64,000 nt of DNA, from assembly GCF_900445235.1 (NCBI RefSeq), contig NZ_UFSM01000002.1:248001-312000 (forward strand). Direction: 5' to 3'. Below, one piece after another: positions 42,234-51,114 of the stretch (the first letter of the stretch is position 1; every line of letters starts with the position of its first letter). The notes beneath the pieces are model-generated. The model made no database searches. It saw only the letters and a list, made by a program, of their open reading frames with translations, and was not told where the DNA came from. The position numbers and the translations under genes are program-made. The DNA is from Aminobacter aminovorans. Its GTDB lineage: Bacteria; Pseudomonadota; Alphaproteobacteria; Rhizobiales; Rhizobiaceae.

Positions 42234-42961
42234 GTGTGTCCCAGCTCCATCAGATCCTGCGTGTTATGCCGCGCGAGATGCGAATGATGTCGGAGCGCAT
42301 CTTGTCGATGACGGGCCAGCCCAAGGGCTTTTTCCTTTCTGTACAGGACGTGCCTATGTATTCGCAAAAGCTGGGTCTCGGCGGTTTCGCGCTTCTCGAA
42401 AGCCGCTTCGATGCGCTCTGCAATGCGTGCGTCGGCGAAATCGCGATCGCGTCGGAGGACAAGGCCAAGCTGTGGCTCGACGGCAGAGGCCAGCACGCCT
42501 GGTTCGTGCTTCCGGCAGCGATTGACTTGCTAGGTGAACTCGTCGCGAGGTTTGGCAAGGCCGAGTTGGTCGTGGCGGATGCGATCGATCCCGAGGAGCT
42601 TAAGATCGCCGAGGCGTTCGCCCAGCGCAACGGACTTTCCGTTTACGTAACGATAGCCAGCGATGTGACACTCAAGGCGTGCGGCCGTGTCCTTACGGGC
42701 GACGTTCGCCACGACGATCCGCTGCTCTGGTCAGTGCTAGAGTCCGGGCTGCCGGTGCAGGCCGAATTGTGGTGGCGCATCTACGCACTCGCCAAGAAAG
42801 CCCTTGCTGCCGATAGCGTGGTCTCGCGACGTCACGCTGGTCCGATGATCGTCAATCAGGACGGCACCGTGATCGGACGCAAGGACAACGACGACGAGAC
42901 AGACGTCAGCTTCCTCATAGCGCCCCGCACTGAAACTCAAACGGAAAGCACGAACTCATGA
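42230..42961 (+). CDS. Uncharacterised 243-residue protein (operon gene 3)
   Basis: I do not recognise this family. It is a soluble protein with a basic N-terminal helix (QLHQILRVMPREMRMMSERI), a central GRGQHAWFVLPAAIDLLGEL stretch, and an alpha/beta-like region (AELVVADAIDPEELKIAEAF, LSVYVTIASDVTLKACGRVL). The C-terminal 40 residues are acidic and probably disordered. Its start overlaps the stop of the 573-residue gene and its stop overlaps the dipeptidase-like gene, so all three are likely made in fixed ratio and may form a complex. Confidence 0.75.
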   Translation: MSVSQLHQILRVMPREMRMMSERILSMTGQPKGFFLSVQDVPMYSQKLGLGGFALLESRFDALCNACVGEIAIASEDKAKLWLDGRGQHAWFVLPAAIDLLGELVARFGKAELVVADAIDPEELKIAEAFAQRNGLSVYVTIASDVTLKACGRVLTGDVRHDDPLLWSVLESGLPVQAELWWRIYALAKKALAADSVVSRRHAGPMIVNQDGTVIGRKDNDDETDVSFLIAPRTETQTESTNS

Positions 42962-43929
42962 TCATCGACGGATTGCAGTGCGGCCACTTCGATCGGCAGG
43001 CGTTCCAGTCTCTGCAGGTGGCCAAGGTCGGCGGCGTTGTGGTGACCTGCGGCTTCTGGGAAGGAGCGGTGGAATCGCTGGACTCACTCGGCCGATGGCG
43101 CGACTTGGTGCGTGAAAACGCCGAGATCGCCGAGATCGCGACAACAGCGACCGACGTCGAGCGCATCGGCAGCGAAGGCAAGATTGCCGTGATCCTCGGC
43201 TACCAGAACGCCAATCTGTTCGAAGGCCGCATTCGCTTCGTTGAGCTCTTTGCCGAACTCGGCGTGCGCGTCGTCCAACTCACCTACAATAATCAGAATG
43301 AACTCGCTGGCAGCTGCTACGAGGCCGAGGATTCGGGCCTCGCTCGCTTCGGCAAGGAAGTCGTGCGCGAGATGAACACAGCCGGCATCCTGGTCGATTG
43401 CAGCCATGTCGGCGATCGCTCCACGCTCGGCGCCATCGAGGCATCGTCCAGGCCGATAGCCGTCACGCACGCCAATGCGCGCTCGCTATTCGACCATAAA
43501 CGCAACAAGTCCGATGCTGTGCTGAAGGCGCTCGGTGAGACGGGCGGCGTCATAGGCTGTGCCGCCTATCGCAACATCACGGGCGATGAATATTGCAGCT
43601 CAATCGAGGCATGGTGCGGCATGGTCGCACGCACGGTCGACATCGCCGGGATCGACTCTGTCGCTATCGGAACCGACCGCAGCCACAACTTCACCGCGCC
43701 GGACTATGCCTGGATGCGCCAGGGTCGTTGGACCCGCGGTGCAGACTATGGCGCCAGCGCCGCGGGCAAGCCGCTCAAGGCGCCGCCGCCGGATTGGTTC
43801 CACAAGGTGGAAGACATGGGTGCCATCCCGGGCGGCCTGCGGGCCGTCGGCTTCTCGGAGGAGGATGTCGCCAAGATCACCCATAAGAACTGGCTTCGAC
43901 TCTACGAGGCCACTTTCAGGAAGGCCTAA
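42958..43929 (+). CDS. M19 membrane-dipeptidase-like protein with altered metal site
   Basis: A 323-residue TIM-barrel amidohydrolase of the renal dipeptidase family. H150 in VDCSHVGDRS, H171 in AVTHANARSL and the Asp in AIGTDRSHN match zinc ligands of the second half of the site. The N-terminal HxD pair of classical enzymes (DGHNDL) is replaced by DGLQCGHF, and the bridging Glu position reads Q83 in GYQNANLF. It therefore probably belongs to a distinct subfamily using a different metal arrangement. A cyclic amide, dipeptide or N-acyl amino acid could be the substrate. It is translationally coupled to the two unknown genes before it. Confidence 0.85.
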   Translation: MIIDGLQCGHFDRQAFQSLQVAKVGGVVVTCGFWEGAVESLDSLGRWRDLVRENAEIAEIATTATDVERIGSEGKIAVILGYQNANLFEGRIRFVELFAELGVRVVQLTYNNQNELAGSCYEAEDSGLARFGKEVVREMNTAGILVDCSHVGDRSTLGAIEASSRPIAVTHANARSLFDHKRNKSDAVLKALGETGGVIGCAAYRNITGDEYCSSIEAWCGMVARTVDIAGIDSVAIGTDRSHNFTAPDYAWMRQGRWTRGADYGASAAGKPLKAPPPDWFHKVEDMGAIPGGLRAVGFSEEDVAKITHKNWLRLYEATFRKA

Positions 43930-43952
43930 GGCCTGAAGAGGAGAACTTTGCA

Positions 43953-44999
43953 ATGACCAACCACACCATTCCCGGCTTTTGGACGCCGGATCGTCGTATG
44001 TTCCTGAAGGGCGCAGGTGCCGCTATCGCCTCAACGATCGCCATGCCCTACGTGGCCCGCGCGCAGGACAAGGCGCTCTACATCAACACCTGGGGAGGGC
44101 CTTGGGAGGAAGCTGCGCGCATCCATTTGTTTGATCCGTTCACCGCCGAAACCGGCATCGAGATTCGCACCGTATCCCCGGTGTCTTTCGCCAAGCTCGC
44201 TCAGCAGACCAAGACAGGCGTGTATGAATTTGACATCACCACGCTCGGCGGCGGCGAACTCATGCGCGCCAACCAAGCCGGCATCATCGAACCCTTGGCG
44301 GAACCCTACAAGGGTGGTCTGTTCGAAAACGGCGTCGCTTCGCATGCTTTCGCGACGGTCATGGCCTGGCGCACCGACCGCATCAAGGAAGGCCCAAAGA
44401 CCTGGACGGAATTCTGGGACGTCGAGAAGTTCCCTGGCGCGCGTTCGCTGCAGCGCTATGCGGCGCGCGTGGTGCCCATCGCGCTGTTGGCCGACGGGGT
44501 CGAGCTCAAGGACCTGTATCCGCTCGACATCGACCGCGCCTTTGCTTCGCTCGACCGCATCAAGGATCACGTCCGTGTATGGTGGACAGCAGGTGCTCAG
44601 TCGACCCAGATTCTTCGCGACGGTGAGGTTGACCTTATCGGCATCTGGCACGGTCGCTTCTACGAAGCTGAGAAGGCCGGCGCACCTGTGGCCATGACAT
44701 GGAACCAGGGGGAAATCGATCGCGCCTACTGGGTCGTCGCCAAAGGCACGCCGAACGCCGACAGCGCCAAGAAGTTCGTCGAATTCGCAACCAGCGGCAA
44801 GCCGTTGGCCGGGTTTGCTATGCAGGCTGACTACGGTCCGCTTAACCCGGCGGCCAACGAGTTCGTGACGGCGGAAGCCGCCAAACGCATGCCGACCTCG
44901 CCCGAGAACTACGGCCAGACCTTCGAGCAGGATATGGCCAATTTTGGCGATGATCCGGCCGCCGTGGCCGAGCGTTTCGAGGAGTGGGTCGCCAGCTGA
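43953..44999 (+). CDS. PotD-type ABC transporter substrate-binding protein
   Basis: A 348-residue periplasmic protein with a Tat-type signal (DRRMFLKGAGAAIASTIAMP, cleavage near ARAQ). The mature part has ALYINTWGGPWEEAARIHLF, YEFDITTLGGGELMRANQAG and TWTEFWDVEKFPGARSLQ, typical of the spermidine/putrescine-type binding-protein family. With the next three genes it makes a complete importer for the pathway substrate, likely a small amine, amino acid or peptide. Confidence 0.85.
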   Translation: MTNHTIPGFWTPDRRMFLKGAGAAIASTIAMPYVARAQDKALYINTWGGPWEEAARIHLFDPFTAETGIEIRTVSPVSFAKLAQQTKTGVYEFDITTLGGGELMRANQAGIIEPLAEPYKGGLFENGVASHAFATVMAWRTDRIKEGPKTWTEFWDVEKFPGARSLQRYAARVVPIALLADGVELKDLYPLDIDRAFASLDRIKDHVRVWWTAGAQSTQILRDGEVDLIGIWHGRFYEAEKAGAPVAMTWNQGEIDRAYWVVAKGTPNADSAKKFVEFATSGKPLAGFAMQADYGPLNPAANEFVTAEAAKRMPTSPENYGQTFEQDMANFGDDPAAVAERFEEWVAS

Positions 45000-45088
45000 G
45001 ACTTGCGGCACCCATAACCTCGCAACGAAGTTCCCGCCGCGCTGTCCCATGCGACGGGTGCCTGATTGCACAAGCAAAGGAAACCACG

Positions 45089-45937
45089 ATGGCGATCAGC
45101 ATCGCTGCATTGTCCGAGAGGAAGAACCTGTGGCCGTGGCTACTGCTTACGCCACTGGCCATTTACATGGCCGTCTTCTTCCTCGTCCCGCTTGCCGACG
45201 TGGCGATCATGAGCGTCACGGAGCCGCGCCCGACGCTCGCCAACTACGAACGTGTATTCACCACCGCGCTCTACCAGCGTGTTTTCGTCAACACCTTCGC
45301 CACCGCGATCATCGTGACGATCTGCTGCCTGCTTGTTGGCTATCCGCTTGCCTATCTCATGGCCAACAGCAAGCCGCGTACCGCGATGCTAATTCTGCTT
45401 CTGGTGACGATGAGCTTCTGGACCTCGTTCCTGGTCCGCACCTATGCCTGGATGGTCCTGCTCGGAAATAACGGGCCGCTGATCTGGCTGCTCGGCGCGC
45501 TCGGTATGGACCAGCCGCCGCAGCTTCTATTCACACGCTTCTCATCGACGCTAGCGATGGTCCACATCCTCGTCCCCTACATGGTCATGAACATCTATTC
45601 GGTGATGAAGAAGATCGACCCGACGCTGATCCGATCGGCCGAAAGCCTCGGCGCACGCGGGCTGTCGCTCTTCCGGCATGTCTACCTGCCGCTGACAGCG
45701 CCAGGCATCGCCAATGGCTCGGTTCTTGTGTTCGTGATCTGCCTTGGCTTTTACGTGACGCCGGTCCTGCTCGGCAGCCCGCGCGAGCAGATGATCGCCG
45801 GACTGATTGGCAACCAGGTCGATGAATTCCTGGCGTTCGGCATGGGCTCTGCCATGGCAATGGTCCTGCTCTTTTTGACGCTGGCGATCCTGACGATCTA
45901 CCACCGCCGCTTCGGGCTGGACAAACTGTGGGGTTGA
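45089..45937 (+). CDS. ABC transporter permease, PotB type
   Basis: A 282-residue membrane protein with six hydrophobic segments. The EAA-like loop is SAESLGARGLSLFRHVYLPL and the conserved GFYVTPVLLGSP follows. The start at ATG 45089 after AAAGGAAACC is preferred to an upstream frame with 35 extra polar residues. It pairs with the PotC-type permease 2 bases downstream. Confidence 0.9.
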   Translation: MAISIAALSERKNLWPWLLLTPLAIYMAVFFLVPLADVAIMSVTEPRPTLANYERVFTTALYQRVFVNTFATAIIVTICCLLVGYPLAYLMANSKPRTAMLILLLVTMSFWTSFLVRTYAWMVLLGNNGPLIWLLGALGMDQPPQLLFTRFSSTLAMVHILVPYMVMNIYSVMKKIDPTLIRSAESLGARGLSLFRHVYLPLTAPGIANGSVLVFVICLGFYVTPVLLGSPREQMIAGLIGNQVDEFLAFGMGSAMAMVLLFLTLAILTIYHRRFGLDKLWG

Positions 45938-45939
45938 AC

Positions 45940-46731
45940 ATGAACCGCTTTATGCGCTGGCTCGGCATTGCGGTCGTCATCTTCATCGCCGCGCCACTGG
46001 TAATTGTCGTACCGATGTCGTTTTCGGAGGCGCGTTCCCTGCAGTTCCCGCCGCCCGGATACTGGCTCGGTTACTACACTGCCTACTTCACAGACATGAA
46101 CTGGCTTCGCCCTACCTTCAACAGCATCCTCATCGCCAGCGCGACGACGGTGTTGACCATGGCGCTCGTCGTGCCCGCCACCTTTGCTCTGGTTCGACAT
46201 CGCTTCCATGGCAAGAGCATCGCCGACTTGATGATGCTGATGCCGCTCGCGGTACCGCATATCGTCATGGCAGTTGGCTACTATTCCTATTTCGGCAACA
46301 TTGGCATCGTGCACACCCATCTGGGTGTCATCCTTGCCCATACCTGCCTATCTGTGCCGATCGCCTTCCTGGTGCTCTCGGCTAATCTCAAGGGCTTCGA
46401 CCGCACCCTGGAGCGGGCAGCACAAAGTCTGGGCGCAAGCCCAACCAAGACCTTCATCCATGTGACGCTGCCGATCCTGCGACCGGGACTGATCATCAGC
46501 GCCCTGTTCGCGTTCGTCCAGTCGTTCGACGAAACGGTGGTCGCAATCTTCATCTCAGGGCGGGGCGCCGAGACGCTGCCGCGCAAGATGTTCGACAGCA
46601 TCCGGCAGGAGGCCGACCCGGTCATCGCGGTGATCTCAACGCTTCTGTTCGTCGCAGTACTCGTAGGGCTGACAGCGCCGCTGCTTTTTGCCCACTGGCG
46701 CAACAGGCGCGCACGCCTCGGCACCGCCTGA
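45940..46731 (+). CDS. ABC transporter permease, PotC type
   Basis: A 263-residue membrane protein with six hydrophobic segments, ending in basic residues (RNRRARLG). The EAA-like loop is ERAAQSLGASPTKTFIHVTL and SFDETVVAIFISG is typical of PotC. It starts 2 bases after the PotB stop. Both permeases form the channel of the importer. Confidence 0.9.
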   Translation: MNRFMRWLGIAVVIFIAAPLVIVVPMSFSEARSLQFPPPGYWLGYYTAYFTDMNWLRPTFNSILIASATTVLTMALVVPATFALVRHRFHGKSIADLMMLMPLAVPHIVMAVGYYSYFGNIGIVHTHLGVILAHTCLSVPIAFLVLSANLKGFDRTLERAAQSLGASPTKTFIHVTLPILRPGLIISALFAFVQSFDETVVAIFISGRGAETLPRKMFDSIRQEADPVIAVISTLLFVAVLVGLTAPLLFAHWRNRRARLGTA

Positions 46732-46769
46732 AACAATTTCGGCATGCCCCGCCATGCCCAGGAGACTCC

Positions 46770-47834
46770 ATGAGCAGCTATCTTCAGCTTTCCGGTATTT
46801 CAAAAACATACGGTCAGTTCACCGCGCTCGAAGCGGTCGACCTTGACATCAAAAAGGGAGAGTTCGTCACTTTCCTGGGCCCCAGCGGCTCGGGTAAGAC
46901 GACGACGTTGATGATCATCGCCGGCTTCGAGACCGCCACCTCCGGTTCAGTCGACGTTGCCGGCAAGTCGCTGTTTGGCCTTGCACCGCATGAGCGCAAC
47001 ATCGGCATCGTATTCCAGAACTATGGGCTTTTCCCCCACAAGACGGCGGCGCAAAACGTCTACTTCCCCTTGCAGATGCGGGGCTGGGACAAGGCCAAGG
47101 GGCTCAAGCGCGCCGAAGAAATGCTCGATCTGGTGGGACTCAAGGGATTCGGCCACCGCCACCCCAAAGAGCTTTCGGGCGGCCAGCAGCAGCGTGTGGC
47201 ATTGGCTCGTGCGCTTGTCTTCGAGCCTTCGCTTCTATTGCTGGACGAACCACTGGGCGCTCTCGACAAGAACCTGCGCGAGCAGATGCAGATCGAGATC
47301 AAACGCATTCAACGCGCGCTTGGCGTGACGACCATCTTTGTCACGCACGACCAGTCCGAGGCCATGTCGATGTCAGACCGGATCGTGGTATTCGAAAAGG
47401 GGCGCGTCCAGCAGGTGGCAACACCGCTCGGACTTTACCATGAGCCTGAAACCAGATTTGTCGCCGGCTTCATCGGTGAGAGCAACCTGATTCAATCGAC
47501 GATTGTTGACGCCGCCAAGGGCGAAGCCTCCAACTCGGCGCTCGGCACGGTCGAATATGCGCAGACCAACAACGTGACAAATGGTGCGTCTGTTACGCTT
47601 ATGATCCGTCCGGAGCACATCAAACTCTCGCGCAATCCAATAGATGGACGCAAGAACGTGCGCATGACCGTCGAAACGATAGTCAACTACGGCGACAATG
47701 CCCTCGTCATTGGCAAGGTCGATGATCAGCCGATGCGTGTCCGCGTGTTGGGCGCAGATGTCGTGATCATTCAGGAAGGCGAGGAATGCTTGATCAGCTG
47801 GGCGCGCGAATCCGTCTACGTCATTACCAAGTGA
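46770..47834 (+). CDS. ABC transporter ATP-binding protein, PotA type
   Basis: A 354-residue ATPase: Walker A GPSGSGKTTT, signature LSGGQQQRVALARAL, Walker B LLLLDEPLGALDKN, switch His in FVTHDQSEAMSMSDR, and a C-terminal TOBE regulatory domain (VTLMIRPEHIKLS). It drives the PotBCD-type importer. GGAGACTCC precedes the ATG. Confidence 0.9.
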   Translation: MSSYLQLSGISKTYGQFTALEAVDLDIKKGEFVTFLGPSGSGKTTTLMIIAGFETATSGSVDVAGKSLFGLAPHERNIGIVFQNYGLFPHKTAAQNVYFPLQMRGWDKAKGLKRAEEMLDLVGLKGFGHRHPKELSGGQQQRVALARALVFEPSLLLLDEPLGALDKNLREQMQIEIKRIQRALGVTTIFVTHDQSEAMSMSDRIVVFEKGRVQQVATPLGLYHEPETRFVAGFIGESNLIQSTIVDAAKGEASNSALGTVEYAQTNNVTNGASVTLMIRPEHIKLSRNPIDGRKNVRMTVETIVNYGDNALVIGKVDDQPMRVRVLGADVVIIQEGEECLISWARESVYVITK

Positions 47835-47865
47835 TCCAATCGCCGGCGACAGAAAGCAGCAGTCT

Positions 47866-48303
47866 ATGTCCCTGACTCTTGAGCCCGGCGACGTCGCCGG
47901 AGTGATCAGCCGTTTCGGCATCGGTAAGCGCGCCAGCATGGCTGTCGTCCATAATGGCACTGGCTATTTCGCCGTAACGCCGCAAGCGCCTTACGATGCC
48001 GACCTCAGCACCGCAGAACAGGCCATGCAACTGCTCGCCAAGGCCGAGGCGCGGCTCGCCGAGATCGGCAGCGGCAAGGAAAAACTCCTGTTCGTAGCCA
48101 TTATCTTGGCCGATATGGCCGATCTTGCCTCCGTCAACGCGTCTTGGGATGAGTGGGTCGCCGGTATGGCGCCTCCAGCCCGCGCCTGCTTCGAGGCACC
48201 TCTTGCCAATCCAGCGTTGAAGATCGAAATGATCATGGTTTGCGCCGCTCGCGAAGTGCACAGGCGTGACGGCGTGGGGCAGGGGACAGTCAATGCCCCG
48301 TGA
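47866..48303 (+). CDS. RidA-family protein
   Basis: A 145-residue YjgF/RidA protein. The family core is AIILADMADLASVNASWDEW, then PPARACFEAPLANPALKIEM, in which the Arg and Glu that act in imine hydrolysis are kept. RidA proteins deaminate reactive enamines or imines such as 2-aminoacrylate. Together with the thiamine-diphosphate gene after it, the presence of RidA suggests an imine intermediate on the way to a 2-keto acid in this pathway. Confidence 0.85.
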   Translation: MSLTLEPGDVAGVISRFGIGKRASMAVVHNGTGYFAVTPQAPYDADLSTAEQAMQLLAKAEARLAEIGSGKEKLLFVAIILADMADLASVNASWDEWVAGMAPPARACFEAPLANPALKIEMIMVCAAREVHRRDGVGQGTVNAP

Positions 48304-48313
48304 GGAGGGCGAT

Positions 48314-49864
48314 ATGAACGGCGCCGATATGCTTTGCGACGTGCTGCTGGTCAATGGCATCGATGTATGTTTCGCCAATCCAGGCACTTCAGAGATGCAC
48401 TTTGTCGCCGCGCTGGACCGCAAGCCCGGAATGCGTTGCGTGCTGGGGCTTTCCGAGGGCGTGGTGACAGGTGCTGCCGACGGCTATGCCCGCATGGCTG
48501 ATAAGCCCGCGGCGACGCTTCTTCATCTCGGCCCAGGCCTCGCCAATGGGCTCGCCAATCTGCACAATGCGCGGCGCGCTCGAACGCCGATAGTGAACAT
48601 TGTTGGCGACCATGCGTCCTATCATCTAAAGCATGACGCACCACTGACCAGCGACATCGAGAGCTTGGCACGGCCGATGTCGCATTGGGTGGGGCGCGCA
48701 GCAAATGCTGCCGGCGTCCGCGCCGCCACCGAGGAAGCCTATCGCCAGGCGCAGGCAAGGCGTGGAGTCTCGACCTTGATCCTGCCGGCAGACGCGGCTT
48801 GGGGCGAAGTTGTCCGACAGGACCTCCAGCCGGTCATTGTGCCTGCAGCCCTGCAGGTGGCAGAGGAGGTGCTTCGCCGCGCTGCAAAGGCACTGCGCAG
48901 CGGCAAACGTGCAGTGCTTATTCTGTCCGGCCGCGCATTGCGTGCCCGAGCGCTGGAGACAGCAGGGCAGATTTCGGCGGCAACGGGAGCTGCGCTCTTC
49001 TCTCAGACATCGGACCGGACCGAACGCGGCGCAAGCCGCGTCTTTGCACGTCCGATTCCCTACAACATCGACCTCGCCGTTGAGGCATTGCGCGAATTCG
49101 ACGTTGCGATCTGCCTCGGCGGCCGTCAGCCGGTCGGCTTTTTTGCTTATCCCGACAAACCAAGCACGATGCTGCAGCCCGGCTGCGAAGCCATCGAGTT
49201 GGCCGGCCACGAGTGCGACCTTGCAGATGTGCTGCGAATGCTGGCCGAGGAGATAGGTCTCCGCGCAGATGCGCCCTTCGTTCCCAACCGGCCAGGCCAA
49301 TCCGCAATCACTGCACCTACAGGCGCGCTGAATGCTGATTCCATCACTATCGCCGTGGCGCGGATGTTGCCCGAGAACGCGATAATCTGCGAGGAATCGA
49401 TCACCTCGGCCGGTAAGATGGCAGTACTGGCGCCAAACCTCGTCCCTCATGACCATATCCCGCTCACCGGCGGAGCTATTGGCATTGGCATTCCTCTGGC
49501 AGCCGGCGCGGCCATTGCCTGTCCTGAACGCAAGGTGATCGCTTTGCAGGCCGACGGCAGCGGCATGTACACGCTCCAGGGGCTGTGGACCCAAGCGCGC
49601 GAACAACTCAACGTTATCACCATCATCTTCGCCAATCGGGCTTATGCCATCTTGCAGGGCGAAATGCGCAATGTGGGCGTCAACGACTTCGGCCGCAATG
49701 CGCGCCGCATGCTAGACCTCGACAATCCCGAGCTCGACTGGTGCTCTCTGGCGCGGGGCATGGGTGTCGAAGCGGCGCGCGCCGACACGGTAGAGCAATT
49801 CAGCGACATCCTTGCGGCGGCAACTGCGCGCAACGGACCCTTTCTGATCGAGGCGAGAATATAG
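48314..49864 (+). CDS. Thiamine-diphosphate enzyme (acetolactate synthase-like)
   Basis: A 516-residue ThDP-dependent enzyme of the acetolactate synthase/benzoylformate decarboxylase superfamily. The catalytic Glu is E48 (GLSEGVVTGAADGYARMA). The ThDP motif runs QADGSGMYTLQGLWTQAREQ to about 30 residues later (IIFANRAYAIL). It lacks the FAD-region residues expected in classical AHAS and is shorter. Decarboxylation or carboligation of a 2-keto acid is likely. GAGGAGGGCG lies before the ATG at 48314. It is the last gene of the IclR-headed operon. Confidence 0.85.
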   Translation: MNGADMLCDVLLVNGIDVCFANPGTSEMHFVAALDRKPGMRCVLGLSEGVVTGAADGYARMADKPAATLLHLGPGLANGLANLHNARRARTPIVNIVGDHASYHLKHDAPLTSDIESLARPMSHWVGRAANAAGVRAATEEAYRQAQARRGVSTLILPADAAWGEVVRQDLQPVIVPAALQVAEEVLRRAAKALRSGKRAVLILSGRALRARALETAGQISAATGAALFSQTSDRTERGASRVFARPIPYNIDLAVEALREFDVAICLGGRQPVGFFAYPDKPSTMLQPGCEAIELAGHECDLADVLRMLAEEIGLRADAPFVPNRPGQSAITAPTGALNADSITIAVARMLPENAIICEESITSAGKMAVLAPNLVPHDHIPLTGGAIGIGIPLAAGAAIACPERKVIALQADGSGMYTLQGLWTQAREQLNVITIIFANRAYAILQGEMRNVGVNDFGRNARRMLDLDNPELDWCSLARGMGVEAARADTVEQFSDILAAATARNGPFLIEARI

Positions 49865-50048
49865 GCTCTGCAGAGCCTGTTTCGCCTCTCATTGCTATTG
49901 CGCCTCGCGTTCCCCGATCTCCTTCAAGCCCCCGGACGACCGCGCAGTGAAGCGTGCCGTTTCGCTCGAGTTCGCAGTCGATGCGATGCCGGTCGCTCAC
50001 CTCCATAACCAGTGAAGGGCCATCTGGACACCTATAGGGCCAAAGCAA

Positions 50049-50073
50049 AACGGGGAGGCCAAGCCTCCCCGTT
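50049..50073 (-). terminator. Strong hairpin, end of the xylose-type operon
   Basis: AACGGGGAGGC at 50049-50059 pairs exactly with GCCTCCCCGTT at 50063-50073 around a 3-base loop. On the minus strand TTGCTTTGG follows. It is 28 bases past the last gene and could also stop readthrough from the plus-strand operon. Confidence 0.6.
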
Positions 50074-50100
50074 GCACAAGCTATTCCCTGCAACCGTCGA

Positions 50101-51048
50101 TCAGAACGGCGAATCCGGGAAGTGGTAGTTGGCGGCGTTGTCCTTGGTCACCAGCGTGGCGTCGAGGATGTAGGTGCCGTGCACCGGAACCTGATCAAAC
50201 AGCTGTGCTGCCGTCAGTTCCATCGCGGTGCCAACCATTGCCGGCGGATAGAGCACGTCGACCGGGACCATCTTGTCGCCGTCCATGACCTTCTTGATCA
50301 TGTCCTTCGAGCCGGCTCCGCCGACGACATACTGAATGTCGGTGCGCTTGGCCTGTTCGATGGCTTCGAGGATGCCGACGACCATGTCGTCATCCTGCGC
50401 CCAGACCACGTCGATCTTCGGATATTTGGTCAGGTAGTCCTGCATGACCTTGAAGGCGTCGTCGCGGTTCCAGTTCCCGAACTGGCGGTCGAGAACCTTG
50501 ACGCCCGAGCCGGCGATGCCCTTGTCAAAACCATCCTGGCGCTGCTGGTCGATCGGGATCGGCATGCCGCGCACAATGACGACTTCCGCGTTGGGGGTGG
50601 TGGCGGCAATGTACTTGCCGGCGACTTCCCCAAGCGCCGGATTGTTGCCGGCAACATAGAGGTCGCGGACCGAATCGTCATTGCTGGAGGGCGCACGGTC
50701 GACGAGCGCAACGAACTTGCCCTTGGCCTTGATTTCCTTGATCGCGCTGACCAACGGATCGGGATCGGTCGGCAGGATGACGAGTGCGTCGATACCCTGC
50801 GTTTCAAGGTCCTGCACCGCATTGGCCTGCGACGCCGGGTCGGGCGAAGTCTTCACCACGACGTTCAGGTTCGGATATTCTTCCATCAGCTTCTTGGCGA
50901 CGCGTTCGGCATGAAACACCACACCAGCGGTCCAACCATGGTCCGCGGCGGGGATCGAGACGCCGATGGTCTTTTTGTCTTGCGCCAGGGCTGTGCCCAT
51001 GGTCGCGGCGAGCGCAACGGCCGCCAGTCCCAGTAGAATTTTACGCAT
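50101..51048 (-). CDS. Sugar ABC transporter substrate-binding protein (ribose type)
   Basis: A 315-residue periplasmic protein: signal peptide of about 22 residues ending ALAQ, then IGVSIPAADHGWTAGVVFHA, SQANAVQDLETQGIDALVIL and VWAQDDDMVVGILEAIEQ, typical of the RbsB family. Stretches such as YVAGNNPALGEVAGKYIAA fit a pentose or hexose binder. It is the last gene of the operon headed by xylA, so xylose or a related sugar is the probable ligand. Confidence 0.9.
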   Translation of the reverse strand: MRKILLGLAAVALAATMGTALAQDKKTIGVSIPAADHGWTAGVVFHAERVAKKLMEEYPNLNVVVKTSPDPASQANAVQDLETQGIDALVILPTDPDPLVSAIKEIKAKGKFVALVDRAPSSNDDSVRDLYVAGNNPALGEVAGKYIAATTPNAEVVIVRGMPIPIDQQRQDGFDKGIAGSGVKVLDRQFGNWNRDDAFKVMQDYLTKYPKIDVVWAQDDDMVVGILEAIEQAKRTDIQYVVGGAGSKDMIKKVMDGDKMVPVDVLYPPAMVGTAMELTAAQLFDQVPVHGTYILDATLVTKDNAANYHFPDSPF

Positions 51049-51114
51049 TCATCTCTCTCCCAAAAATGCAGGCCTGTCTTGAACCGACCGGGCGACCCGC
51101 AGCCCCGATTTACG

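Noticed and set aside
44031..45077. 348-codon minus-strand frame opposite the PotD-type gene
   Set aside because: Antisense to a signal-peptide-bearing binding protein; no own motifs or start site.
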